64,000 nucleotides of DNA, taken from assembly GCF_900102035.1 (NCBI RefSeq), contig NZ_LT629689.1:1488001-1552000 (forward strand), in the 5' to 3' direction. The position numbers and the translations under genes were made by a program. This document shows, piece after piece, positions 44,464-53,358 of the stretch. Below the pieces are notes generated by a model that had not been told where the DNA came from, searched no databases, and saw nothing but the letters and a program-made list of their open reading frames with translations. Numbering within the stretch: the stretch's first letter is position 1; the number at the start of each line of letters is the position of its first letter. This stretch comes from Pseudomonas extremaustralis. Lineage in GTDB: Bacteria; Pseudomonadota; Gammaproteobacteria; Pseudomonadales; Pseudomonadaceae.

Positions 44464-45249
44464 TCAGGGATTTTCCAGGTCATGCCCCAACGACTGGATA
44501 AACAACGAAAACAGCTCCGGCTGTGACGAGATATCCAGCTTGGCGTACAAATGCCGGCGGTGCACTTTCACCGTGTCCGGCGAGATGTTCAGGCGCTCGG
44601 CCATGGCCTTGGACGAGAACCCGCGCAGTACCAGGCGGGCGATTTCCAGTTCGCGGTCCGAGAGTACGCCGCAGCCGAATTGACTCAACGCATCGCGGAT
44701 CTGGCTGTCCATCGCCGGTACGCGCCGGGTGCTTTGTTGCCAGTGCTGCTGCATCAACGGCAACACCCACGCCGCCAGGGTAGCCGTCAACCCGGTCTCA
44801 TCCACGCTGAACCGCCGCTGCATGCCCAGTGACAGCGATAACGTTCCCGCGCCAGGCAACTGCAGGATGAACTGCACCTCGTCTTCCAGCACGTTGTCGT
44901 GGAAGTAGCTGAGGAAGTATTCGCTCTGGCGAAAATGGTCCGGTGCTACTTCCTCCAGGCGGTACACGCCGCTGGCATAACCTTCGCGGCAGGCCTGGAA
45001 AAACGGGTCGAGCAAATACAACCCATTGAGGTACGCCAGCATCGACGCCGGCTTGCTGCTGGGCTGGGCGTCGTATTCTTCCAGGGCCTGGGGCGCGCCA
45101 TCGAGGGGGTAGAAGATCGCCAGTGCGTTATCGAACGGCAGGCATTGGTGCAGCAACAGCACCAGCTGTTTCCAGAACCGCTCGGTGCCGATGTGCGCGA
45201 TGGTACGGCCCAGGCCTGCATGCATGCCGACTTCCCGAAACAGACTCAT
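44464..45249 (-). CDS. LuxR-family transcription regulator
   Basis: 261 residues. C-terminal GerE helix-turn-helix (LSDRELEIARLVLRGFSSKAMAERLNISPDTVKVHRRHLYAKLD in outline, ~195-240). The N-terminal ~180 residues are not an autoinducer-binding domain; they look like a GAF-like or unknown sensor (FYPLDGAPQALEEYDAQPSSKP). It faces away from the APC permease gene (45510) and probably controls it. Confidence 0.85.
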   Translation of the reverse strand: MSLFREVGMHAGLGRTIAHIGTERFWKQLVLLLHQCLPFDNALAIFYPLDGAPQALEEYDAQPSSKPASMLAYLNGLYLLDPFFQACREGYASGVYRLEEVAPDHFRQSEYFLSYFHDNVLEDEVQFILQLPGAGTLSLSLGMQRRFSVDETGLTATLAAWVLPLMQQHWQQSTRRVPAMDSQIRDALSQFGCGVLSDRELEIARLVLRGFSSKAMAERLNISPDTVKVHRRHLYAKLDISSQPELFSLFIQSLGHDLENP

Positions 45250-45366
45250 GGTTCAGGCTCCCACCCGCAAAAGATCGGCCAAGGGTTCGGCTTTTGCCGG
45301 GTATCGTCAAGGGGAGTACGCCAATAGGGGAATTGGCTGACATCAACCCAGCGCCTACCTTCCCAT

Positions 45367-45466
45367 CTGTAGGAGCGAGCTTGCTCGCGAAAAACCCGAG
45401 AGCGCCGCGTATGTCGAAGGCGCCCGAGTCAACGTCAGTCCTTTTTGCGAGCCAGCTCGTTCGCAC
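45367..45466. repeat. REP pair, degenerate
   Basis: CTGTAGGAGCGAGCTTGCTC at 45367 and a degenerate inverted partner (GCGAGCCAGCTCGTTCGC) ending near 45466, in the LuxR/APC permease intergenic region; the permease promoter must lie in or after it. Confidence 0.7.
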
Positions 45467-45509
45467 TCATTTCTGCCTCACACCAAGAAAAACGACAGAG
45501 GATAACGAT

Positions 45510-46874
45510 ATGAGCACTTCCCCTACGCCCGACGGCGTGCTGAAACCCACCCTGAGCGTCTTCGATGTAGTGACCATCACCGTGTCAGCGGTGACGCCCG
45601 CCAGCTCCGTGTTCGTGATCGCCCCGTTTGCCATCCAGCAAGCCGGCAGCGGCGTGTTCCTGGCCTTTGTGATCGCCGGGCTGCTCGCGCTGATGTTTGC
45701 CTTTTGCTACGCCGAACTGGGCCGCGCCCACAACAGTGCCGGCGGTGAGTACGTGTACGCCAAGCGGGTGTTCGGCGGCATGGCCGGCTATGCGACCTTC
45801 CTGACGGTGCTGGTGATGCTGTTGTTTATCCCGCCGGTCTTGGCCACGGGCGCGGCAACGTACCTGAATAACGCCCTGGGCACGAAGTTCGACTCGCAGA
45901 CCGTCGCCCTGGTCATCGTGGTGTGCAGTTACGCCCTGGGCATCCTCAATATCAAGCTCAACGCCTGGATCACCGGCACCTGCCTACTGTTGGAAGTGGC
46001 GGCATTGCTGGTGATCGTGGTGATCGGCTTCGGTCATCCGGTGCAGCCGGCCAGCGTGCTGTTCCAACCGCAGATCGTCGAGAACGGCGTCATGCACCTG
46101 GCGCCATGGGCGCTGGTGATCGGCGCAGTGGGTATCGGTCTGTTTTCCTACAATGGCTACGGGCCAGCGGTGTTGCTGGCAGAAGACATGAAATGCGGCG
46201 GCAAGGGCGTGCACAAAGCGGTGCTGTGGTCCCTGGGCCTGGTGGTGGTGATCGAGCTGGTGCCGATCACCGCACTGTTGATCGGCGCGCCGTCCCTGAG
46301 TGCGATGATCAGCAGCCCGGACCCCATCGGCTACCTGCTGACCAGCCATGGCAACGAAACCCTGTCGCGCCTGGTCAGCGCCGGGATCTTCCTGTCGGTG
46401 TTCAACGCCATCGTCGCCATCGTCATCCAGATCGGCCGCGTGGTGTTCAGCAGCGGGCGCGATGCGTTGTGGACGCCGACCATCAATAAACTGTTCACGC
46501 GCATTCATCCGCGTTGGGATTCGCCCTGGTTGGCTACGCTGTTCCTGGCGATACCCTCGGCGCTGTTGAGCTTCAGTTCCAACCTGGCCGACCTCACCTC
46601 GTTCAGCGTGCTGCTGATCATCATGGTGTACCTGGTGGTGGCGTTGAGTGCATTGATGAGCCGGGTGCTGCTGCGCGACCGCGAGCATCCCTATCGCATG
46701 CCTCTTTGGCCTTTGCCGGCGCTGGCGGCCGTGCTGGGCGCTGGCTACCTGCTGGTGACCTCGCTCATGGTGGCCTCGGTGCGGGACATCATGATCATCA
46801 TCGGCCTGCTGGCACTGTCGGTGATTCTGTATTGCATCAGTGGCCGGTTGAGTCCGGTCTTCCAGAAATTGTAA
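45510..46874 (+). CDS. APC-family amino-acid/amine permease
   Basis: 454 residues from ATG 45510 (AGAGGAT upstream). About twelve membrane segments; the first holds the APC motif (VVTITVSAVTPASSVFVIAPFAI in outline, 20-42). A transporter of an amino acid, amine or dipeptide-derived substrate. It is directly followed by a P1-family peptidase (AAGGAG overlaps the stop), so the imported compound may be a beta-peptide or D-amino-acid amide. Confidence 0.87.
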   Translation: MSTSPTPDGVLKPTLSVFDVVTITVSAVTPASSVFVIAPFAIQQAGSGVFLAFVIAGLLALMFAFCYAELGRAHNSAGGEYVYAKRVFGGMAGYATFLTVLVMLLFIPPVLATGAATYLNNALGTKFDSQTVALVIVVCSYALGILNIKLNAWITGTCLLLEVAALLVIVVIGFGHPVQPASVLFQPQIVENGVMHLAPWALVIGAVGIGLFSYNGYGPAVLLAEDMKCGGKGVHKAVLWSLGLVVVIELVPITALLIGAPSLSAMISSPDPIGYLLTSHGNETLSRLVSAGIFLSVFNAIVAIVIQIGRVVFSSGRDALWTPTINKLFTRIHPRWDSPWLATLFLAIPSALLSFSSNLADLTSFSVLLIIMVYLVVALSALMSRVLLRDREHPYRMPLWPLPALAAVLGAGYLLVTSLMVASVRDIMIIIGLLALSVILYCISGRLSPVFQKL

Positions 46875-46883
46875 GGAGTGGTT

Positions 46884-47999
46884 ATGCGCGCACGTCAATT
46901 GGGCATCACGTTGGGGCTGGGCACGCCCGGTGAGTTGAATGCCATCACCGATGTGCCGGGCGTGCGGGTCGGCCACTGCACGCTCAAGACCCGTATCGAC
47001 GGCAAGCAGGTGCGCACCGGCGTCAGCCTGATCCAGCCGCGGGCCGGCGAGGCGCGGCAGCAGCCGTGCTTTGCCGGGTACCACGTGCTCAATGGCAACG
47101 GTGACGCCACTGGCTTGGAATGGATCAGCGAAGCCGGCCTGCTGACCACGCCGCTGGCCATCACCAACACCCACAGCATCGGCATCGTGCGCGACACCCT
47201 GATCGCCCTGGAGCGCGAGCGCCTGGCGGACCCGGCGGTGTACTGGTGCATGCCGGTGGTGATGGAGACCTATGACGGCCTGCTCAACGACATCTGGGGT
47301 CAGCACGTCAAGCCCGAGCATGTGCGTCAGGCGCTGGACAACGCCGCCAGCGGGCCGGTGCAGGAGGGCGCGGTGGGCGGCGGCACGGGGATGATCTGCC
47401 ATGAATTCAAGGGCGGTATCGGCACGGCTTCGCGGCGCTTGACGGCGGAGCAGGGCGGTTGGACCGTCGGCGTGCTGGTGCAGGCCAACCATGGCAAGCG
47501 CCAGGAACTGCGCGTGGATGGCTACCCGGTGGGGCGTCGATTGATGGACATCCCGTCACCGTTTGCCGAGCGGGGCACGCCGGGCATGGGCTCGATCGTG
47601 GTGATCATCGCCACCGATGCGCCTTTATTGCCGCACCAGTGCCAACGCCTGGCGCAGCGCGCGTCCATCGGCATCGCACGCACCGGCGGTGGCACCGAGG
47701 ACTCCAGCGGCGATCTGTTCCTGGCGTTCGCCACTGGCAACCGGGACTTGCCGGCGGCCGATTATGGGCGCAAGGATCTGCCCTTGAGCACGGCGTTGCA
47801 GATGGTCAATAACGACCATATCTCGCCGTTGTTCAGTGCGGCAGCGGAGGCGGTGGAAGAGGCGATCATCAATGCGATCCTGGCCGGTGAGGCCATGGTC
47901 ACCGACGACGGCATCCAAGTACCCGACTTGGCGGGCGAAACATTATTGAGGGCACTGCACGACACCGGTTGGCGAGCGCCCAGCGAACGAACGCGCTAA
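46884..47999 (+). CDS. P1-family peptidase (DmpA/BapA-type aminopeptidase)
   Basis: 371 residues from ATG 46884 with AAGGAG upstream (a GTG at 46878 is in frame). LGTPGELNAITDVPGVRVGH is the family N-terminus. The autocleavage nucleophile should be the Ser in GTPGMGSIVVIIATDAPL near residue 235, giving alpha and beta chains. Members hydrolyse D-amino-acid amides or beta-peptides. Downstream of the APC permease, same operon. Confidence 0.88.
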   Translation: MRARQLGITLGLGTPGELNAITDVPGVRVGHCTLKTRIDGKQVRTGVSLIQPRAGEARQQPCFAGYHVLNGNGDATGLEWISEAGLLTTPLAITNTHSIGIVRDTLIALERERLADPAVYWCMPVVMETYDGLLNDIWGQHVKPEHVRQALDNAASGPVQEGAVGGGTGMICHEFKGGIGTASRRLTAEQGGWTVGVLVQANHGKRQELRVDGYPVGRRLMDIPSPFAERGTPGMGSIVVIIATDAPLLPHQCQRLAQRASIGIARTGGGTEDSSGDLFLAFATGNRDLPAADYGRKDLPLSTALQMVNNDHISPLFSAAAEAVEEAIINAILAGEAMVTDDGIQVPDLAGETLLRALHDTGWRAPSERTR

Positions 48000-48030
48000 A
48001 GGGATAATGCAGCGGCTCACTGATTGACCT

Positions 48031-48050
48031 CCCCTGCGTTGGTGCAGGGG
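48031..48050. terminator. Hairpin between the peptidase and the lipoprotein gene
   Basis: CCCCTGC / GCAGGGG arms around GTTGGT, between convergent genes ending at 47999 and 48069. Confidence 0.55.
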
Positions 48051-48068
48051 CGTGCGTAGCGCTGGAAA

Positions 48069-48293
48069 TCAGTCTTCCTTGCGTACCGTGGCGACGTCAT
48101 CGGCCTTGACGCGGATGTGTTTGCCGGCGATGTCGGTGAATTCATAGAACCCGTCAGCGTTCTTGGTTTTTGGCGTGTCTTTGGTCAAATACTGTGTGCC
48201 GTTTTGCAGCGTCACGACGGTTTGCGTCGCGCAACCGGCCAATGCCAGAAAAGTGATTGCAACCAGGGGCAGACCCCACTTCTTCATGTTCAT
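48069..48293 (-). CDS. YgdI/YgdR-family small lipoprotein
   Basis: 74 residues from ATG 48293 (AAGG eight bases upstream; ATG 48287 is in frame). Signal MNMKKWGLPLVAITFLALAGC with a lipobox LAGC, then TVVTLQNGTQYLTKDTPK and a short YgdI/YgdR SH3-like domain ending GKHIRVKADDV. Outer-membrane or periplasmic lipoprotein, function unknown. Confidence 0.88.
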   Translation of the reverse strand: MNMKKWGLPLVAITFLALAGCATQTVVTLQNGTQYLTKDTPKTKNADGFYEFTDIAGKHIRVKADDVATVRKED

Positions 48294-48478
48294 AATTCTT
48301 ACCTTTAACCCCGAAAAATCCCACGCCAGAGGCGCAGGCGACAAATGTTACGCCATCGACTCCCCATCTGATCACTTTTAAACAAAAAGTTGCGCGCGCC
48401 ATTTATCTATTACTGATTGCAACAAGGCTGCGGTGGCGTCACTCTGTATGCATAACCAGTATTCGATCAATGCGCACC

Positions 48479-50128
48479 ATGGCCAATCCCCTCGAAGATC
48501 CGCTCTATTACCTGCATAACTTCCGTCAGGTCCTGCATTGGCTGGGGCAACGCTATGCCGATCTGCTCGATCCTGACGAACAGCATTTCATTCAGCAATT
48601 TGACAGCTTGCCGCAGGCCGCCCAGGCCTTGCTGGTGCGCATGGTGATGCGCAAGGGCGTGCATTTCCGGGCGAGCAAACTCAATTACCAAGAGATCGGT
48701 TGCCCCCACGCCGCGGCCGGGCCGCTGCTGGAGCTGGGTTGGCTCGACGCAGGATGCCCGCTGACGTTCGAGGCGCTGTTCGCGTTGTTGCAGAAGGGCG
48801 AAATCCTGGCGGCGTTCAAGCCCTGGATCGACCAGCCCAAGGGCAACAAAGCCGACTGGTTGGCGGGCTTGGCGGCGCAGTTCAGCGAATCGCGCAGTTT
48901 TGCCCAGTGGTGCCCCGACCTGGCCGACACGCTGTACAGCCTTACCGTGATGGACCTGTGCGATCGCCTGCGGCTGATGTTTTTCGGCAACCTGCATCAG
49001 GACTGGTCTGAGTTCGTACTGGCCGATCTGGGTATCTACACCTATGAAAAGGTCGAGTTTTGCGCCGAGTCCCGTGGTTTGCGCAGTCGTGCGGACTTGC
49101 ACGGGTTCCTGTTCCTGCACCAGTGCCAGCAGGCGTTTGAAGCCGGTGAGGCGTTGGCGGACGTGTTGGCCCGTGTCGCGACGCTGAGCACCGACAACCC
49201 CTGGCTGGAAAAACGCCGGGCCAAACTGCTGTTCCAGGCGGGCCAGCATTGCGAGCGCAGCGCCGAATTGGCGCTGGCCGCGCAGATTTACCGCACCTGC
49301 GCCTACCCCGGCGCCAGGGCGCGGCTGATTCGGGTGCTGGAGCGCCAGGAGGATTACGCCCAGGCCCTGGCCCTGGCGAACGCCGCGCAACAGGCCCCGG
49401 AAAGCCCCGCCGAGCAGCAGCATCTGGTGCGTGTGCTGCCACGCCTGCGGCGCAAACTGGGCGAGCCGGCCGTGCCCAAGGCCAAGCCTCGGGCGGTCAC
49501 GCGCCTGGACCTGGCTCTCACGCCGCCTGCGCCGCTGATGTCGGTGGAATACTGCGTGCAGGCCCACCTGAGCGAACCGGATGCGCCAGTGCACTACGTG
49601 GAAAACGGCCTGATTAATTCGTTGTTCGGGCTGTTGTGCTGGGAAGCGATTTTCGCGCCGCTGCCGGGCGCGTTTTTCCACCCGTTCCAGCGCGGGCCGG
49701 CGGACCTGCACAGCGAAGACTTCCATCAGCGCCGGGCGCCCTTGTTTGCCGCGTGTTTCGAGCAACTGCAGGATGAGCGCTACAAGGCCACTATTCGCCA
49801 GCGCTATAACGAAAAATGGGGCATCCAGTCGCCGTTCGTGTTCTGGAACCTGCTCAGCGAGGAACTGCTGGAGCAGGCCCTGGCCTGCCTGCCCGCCGAG
49901 CACCTGCGCTGCTGGTTCGAACGGTTGCTGCTGGATATCCGCGCCAACCGCGCCGGAATGCCGGACCTGATCCAGTTCTGGCCGGGGCAAAAGACCTATC
50001 GCATGATCGAGGTCAAGGGTCCCGGCGACCGCCTGCAAGACAACCAACTGCGTTGGCTGGAGTTCTGCGGCGAATACCAGATGCCCGTGACCGTCTGCTA
50101 TGTGCGCTGGGCGGAGCAACCGGCTTGA
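48479..50128 (+). CDS. FAN1-like structure-specific nuclease (VRR-NUC)
   Basis: 549 residues, close to the bacterial FAN1 length. Start at ATG 48479, three codons into the frame. The C-terminal VRR-NUC core is intact: GMPDLIQFWPG, MIEVKGPGDRLQDNQLRWLEF (in outline), with the D and the ExK of the PD-(D/E)xK site. The N-terminal SAP-like and TPR-like parts are helical. Family members cut 5' flaps and unhook interstrand crosslinks. Its stop shares three bases with the TTG start of the helicase that follows. Confidence 0.9.
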   Translation: MANPLEDPLYYLHNFRQVLHWLGQRYADLLDPDEQHFIQQFDSLPQAAQALLVRMVMRKGVHFRASKLNYQEIGCPHAAAGPLLELGWLDAGCPLTFEALFALLQKGEILAAFKPWIDQPKGNKADWLAGLAAQFSESRSFAQWCPDLADTLYSLTVMDLCDRLRLMFFGNLHQDWSEFVLADLGIYTYEKVEFCAESRGLRSRADLHGFLFLHQCQQAFEAGEALADVLARVATLSTDNPWLEKRRAKLLFQAGQHCERSAELALAAQIYRTCAYPGARARLIRVLERQEDYAQALALANAAQQAPESPAEQQHLVRVLPRLRRKLGEPAVPKAKPRAVTRLDLALTPPAPLMSVEYCVQAHLSEPDAPVHYVENGLINSLFGLLCWEAIFAPLPGAFFHPFQRGPADLHSEDFHQRRAPLFAACFEQLQDERYKATIRQRYNEKWGIQSPFVFWNLLSEELLEQALACLPAEHLRCWFERLLLDIRANRAGMPDLIQFWPGQKTYRMIEVKGPGDRLQDNQLRWLEFCGEYQMPVTVCYVRWAEQPA

Positions 50129-52386
50129 CCTACCAGGTCGCCGTGCGGGCGTTGTGTGAATTCACTGCCAAGGTCGGCGATCTGGACCTGCGCTTTACCC
50201 CGTCGCCCAGTGCCCAGGAAGGCATCGTCGGCCACCGCACCGTGGCTTCGCGGCGCAATACGCGCTACCAGAACGAAGTGGCCCTGGAAGGCGAGTACCG
50301 ACAACTCAAGGTCAAGGGCAGGGCGGACGGCTATGACCCGGACGCCAATCGCCTGGAAGAAGTGAAGACCTATCGCGGCGACCTCGACGCCCAGCCGGCC
50401 AACCACCGCCGACTGCACTGGGCCCAGGTCAAGGTCTACGGCTGGTTGATGTGCCAAAAGCTCGGCTTGGGCGAGATCGACCTGGCGCTGGTGTACTTCG
50501 ACATCGTCGGCGAAGGCGAAACCCTGCTCAGCCAGCGCTTCCAGGCCGCCGAGCTGGAGGCGTTCTTCAACCGCCAATGCGCGTTGTTCCTCGGCTGGGC
50601 CGAGCAGGAAATGCAGCACCGCGCCGCGCGCAACCATGCCGCGCAAACCCTGGCGTTCCCCCATGCCGACTTCCGCCCCGGCCAGCGTGTCCTCGCCGAA
50701 TCGGTATACAAGGCCGTCAGCACCGGCCGCTGCCTGATGGCCCAGGCGCCCACCGGCATCGGCAAAACCATCGGCACGATCTTCCCGCTGCTCAAGGCCC
50801 TTGCGCCCCAGCAACTGGACAAGGTGTTCTTTCTCACCGCCAAGACCCCTGGGCGCACACTGGCCCTCGACGCCTCAGAGGTACTGTTCGCCAGCGGCCC
50901 CGACCTGCAACTGCGCGTACTGGAACTGGTGGCGCGGGACAAAGCCTGCGAACACCTGGACAAAGCCTGCCACGGCGAGTCCTGCCCCTTGGCCAAGGGC
51001 TTCTACGATCGCTTGCCCGCCGCCCGCATCGCCGCCGCCCAGGTGCGCCTGCTGAACCAGCGCAACCTGCGCGACGTGGCCCTGGCCCATGCTGTCTGCC
51101 CCTATTACTTGAGCCAGGAAATGGCGCGTTGGGCCGACCTGGTGGTGGCTGACTACAACTACTATTTCGACTTCGGCGCCATGCTCTTCGGCCTGGCGCA
51201 GCTCAACCAATGGCGTGTCGCGGTGCTGGTGGACGAGGCTCACAACCTGGTGGAGCGCGCCCGCTCGATGTACAGCGCCAGCCTCGACCAGTACAGCCTC
51301 AAGACCCTGCGCGACAGCGCCCCCGAGCCGCTGAAGAAACCCTTGCAGCGCCTCAACCGTGAATGGAATGCCTTGCACAAGGACCAGATTGCGCCGTATC
51401 AGGCCTATGCCGCCCGCCCGGAAAAACTCCTGCAAGCCCTGAGCCTGTGCGCCAGCGCCATGGGCGACTACTTCAATGACCATCCCGAGGCGCTGGCCGG
51501 GGAGCTGCAAGCCTTCTACTTTGAAGCGCTGCAATTTGCCAAGGTTGCGGAGCTGTTCAACGAGCACTTCATCTTCGATATCAGCAAGCGCACGTTCAGC
51601 GCCAAGCGCAGCAGCTCGACCCTGTGCCTGCGCAATGTAGTGCCCGCCGAATTCATCCGCCCGCGGCTGACAGCGGCGCGCAGCAGCGTGTTGTTTTCCG
51701 CCACCCTGAGCCCACGCCATTACTACGCCGACCTGTTGGGACTGCCGACGGACACGGCCTGGATCGATGTGGAATCGCCATTCGAGGCCGAGCAATTGCG
51801 TGTGCGTATCGTCGATGAAATCTCGACCCGCTTCGTGCATCGAGAGGCCTCACTGGACCCCATCGTCGAGTTGATCGCCTGCCAGTTCGCGCAACAGCCG
51901 GGTAACTACCTGGCGTTTTTCTCAAGCTTCGATTACCTGCAACAGGTGGCGCAACGCCTGGCCGAGCGGCACCCGCAGATCGCGCTGTGGCTGCAGTCGC
52001 GGGGCATGGCCGAAGCCGAGCGCCGGGCGTTTCTCGAGCAGTTCACCGAACACAGCCAGGGCATCGGCTTCGCCGTACTCGGCGGCGCGTTCGGGGAAGG
52101 CATCGACTTGCCCGGCGCGCGCTTGATCGGCGCGTTCATCGCCACCCTGGGGTTGCCGCAACTGAACCCGGTCAACGAACAGATGAAGCAGCGCATGGGC
52201 GCGATTTTCGGCGCCGGTTACGACTACACCTACTTGTACCCAGGAATCCAGAAAGTCGTGCAGGCGGCGGGTCGGGTGATCCGCAGCCAGCAGGACAAAG
52301 GCGTGGTGATGTTGATCGACGATCGCTTCGGCGAAGCGCGGGTGCGCCAGCTATTGCCACGCTGGTGGGCGATAGCCAGCGACTGA
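50125..52386 (+). CDS. XPD/DinG-like iron-sulphur DNA helicase with N-terminal PD-(D/E)xK domain
   Basis: 753 residues starting at TTG 50125, which overlaps the FAN1 stop (TTGA) and has GGAG eight bases upstream. Residues ~1-140 look like a PD-(D/E)xK nuclease (GRADGYDPDANRLEEVKTYRG). Walker A APTGIGKTIGTIFPL, DEAH box LVDEAHNLVERAR, and four Cys (KACEHLDKACHGESC and HAVCPYYL) for the 4Fe-4S cluster place it in the XPD group. Probably works with FAN1 in crosslink or replication-fork repair; the tight coupling supports this. Confidence 0.9.
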   Translation: MTYQVAVRALCEFTAKVGDLDLRFTPSPSAQEGIVGHRTVASRRNTRYQNEVALEGEYRQLKVKGRADGYDPDANRLEEVKTYRGDLDAQPANHRRLHWAQVKVYGWLMCQKLGLGEIDLALVYFDIVGEGETLLSQRFQAAELEAFFNRQCALFLGWAEQEMQHRAARNHAAQTLAFPHADFRPGQRVLAESVYKAVSTGRCLMAQAPTGIGKTIGTIFPLLKALAPQQLDKVFFLTAKTPGRTLALDASEVLFASGPDLQLRVLELVARDKACEHLDKACHGESCPLAKGFYDRLPAARIAAAQVRLLNQRNLRDVALAHAVCPYYLSQEMARWADLVVADYNYYFDFGAMLFGLAQLNQWRVAVLVDEAHNLVERARSMYSASLDQYSLKTLRDSAPEPLKKPLQRLNREWNALHKDQIAPYQAYAARPEKLLQALSLCASAMGDYFNDHPEALAGELQAFYFEALQFAKVAELFNEHFIFDISKRTFSAKRSSSTLCLRNVVPAEFIRPRLTAARSSVLFSATLSPRHYYADLLGLPTDTAWIDVESPFEAEQLRVRIVDEISTRFVHREASLDPIVELIACQFAQQPGNYLAFFSSFDYLQQVAQRLAERHPQIALWLQSRGMAEAERRAFLEQFTEHSQGIGFAVLGGAFGEGIDLPGARLIGAFIATLGLPQLNPVNEQMKQRMGAIFGAGYDYTYLYPGIQKVVQAAGRVIRSQQDKGVVMLIDDRFGEARVRQLLPRWWAIASD

Positions 52387-52405
52387 CCGCGTTACGCCGC
52401 TTGAC

Positions 52406-53356
52406 TCAAACCACCTCCAGATACGAGCGATGAATCGCCCGCGCCAACTCGCGCACGGTGTCGATGAATTCCGTCAGGCGGCTGTGCAAGCCATCTTCGA
52501 GGATTTCGTCGATCCCGGTGTAACGCAGCCGTGCTTCGAACTCTGCGGCCAAGCGCTGCGCGGTGCGGCCATAGCTGCCCGGCAGGTCCGCCAGAATATG
52601 GCTCAATTCCTCGATGCAGGCGTGCAATGAACGCGGTACATCGCTGCGCAGCAACAGCAATTCGGATACCGAGCGGGCATTCAACGCATTCGGGTACAGC
52701 TCCGTATAGGCCTCGAACGACGACAACGCGCGCAGCAGGGCGCTCCACTGGTAATAACCGCGGGCCGAGAGGTCGCTGACTTCCTCCGATTCCTCGCCAA
52801 ACATCTCATAGCGCGCATCCAGCAGGCGCAGGGTGTTGTCGGCGCGCTCGACAAAGGTGCCCAGGCGAATGAACCGATAGGCGTCGTTGCGCATGATGGT
52901 GCCGGAGGTCGCACCGCGGAACAGGTGCGAACGCTGTTTGACCCAGTCGCAGAAGTGGCTGATGCCGTGCCGCGCCAGGCCGCCGGCAGCGATGCTGCGC
53001 ATTTCCAGCCAGGTGGCGTTGAGGTTTTCCCACATGTCGGCGGTGATGCGCCCGCGCACCGCATGGGCATTGCCCCGTGCTGCGCGCAGGCAGTTGTAGA
53101 TGCTGGCGGGGTTTTCTTCGTCGAGGGCGAAGAAATGCAGCATGCGCTCGGCATCCAGTTGCTGGTGGCGTTCCAGGTAACTGTCCAGGGTGCCGCTGCT
53201 GAGCAATGACATCGCCAGCTCATCCAGGCCATCGTTGCGCCCGGCCTGGGGCATCAATGACAGCGAATAACTGACTTCCAACATGCGCGCCAGGTTCTCG
53301 GCGCGCTCAAGGTAACGGGACATCCAGTACAGGTCTGCGGCGGTTCTACTCAACAT
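52406..53356 (-). CDS. Alpha-E domain protein
   Basis: 316 residues, almost all helical. MLSRTAADLYWMSRYLERAENLARMLE, in outline over residues 1-27, is the family start. Always paired with a circularly permuted ATP-grasp protein, here just upstream (2 bases apart); thought to act in an uncharacterised peptide-ligation or tailoring system. Confidence 0.9.
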   Translation of the reverse strand: MLSRTAADLYWMSRYLERAENLARMLEVSYSLSLMPQAGRNDGLDELAMSLLSSGTLDSYLERHQQLDAERMLHFFALDEENPASIYNCLRAARGNAHAVRGRITADMWENLNATWLEMRSIAAGGLARHGISHFCDWVKQRSHLFRGATSGTIMRNDAYRFIRLGTFVERADNTLRLLDARYEMFGEESEEVSDLSARGYYQWSALLRALSSFEAYTELYPNALNARSVSELLLLRSDVPRSLHACIEELSHILADLPGSYGRTAQRLAAEFEARLRYTGIDEILEDGLHSRLTEFIDTVRELARAIHRSYLEVV

Positions 53357-53358
53357 AC

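Noticed and set aside
45984..47492. A 502-codon minus-strand frame opposite the APC permease and P1 peptidase genes
   Set aside because: His/Gln/Asp-rich shadow of two clear genes on the other strand.
48467..50119. A 550-codon minus-strand frame opposite the FAN1-like gene
   Set aside because: Antisense shadow; the plus-strand gene has intact catalytic motifs.
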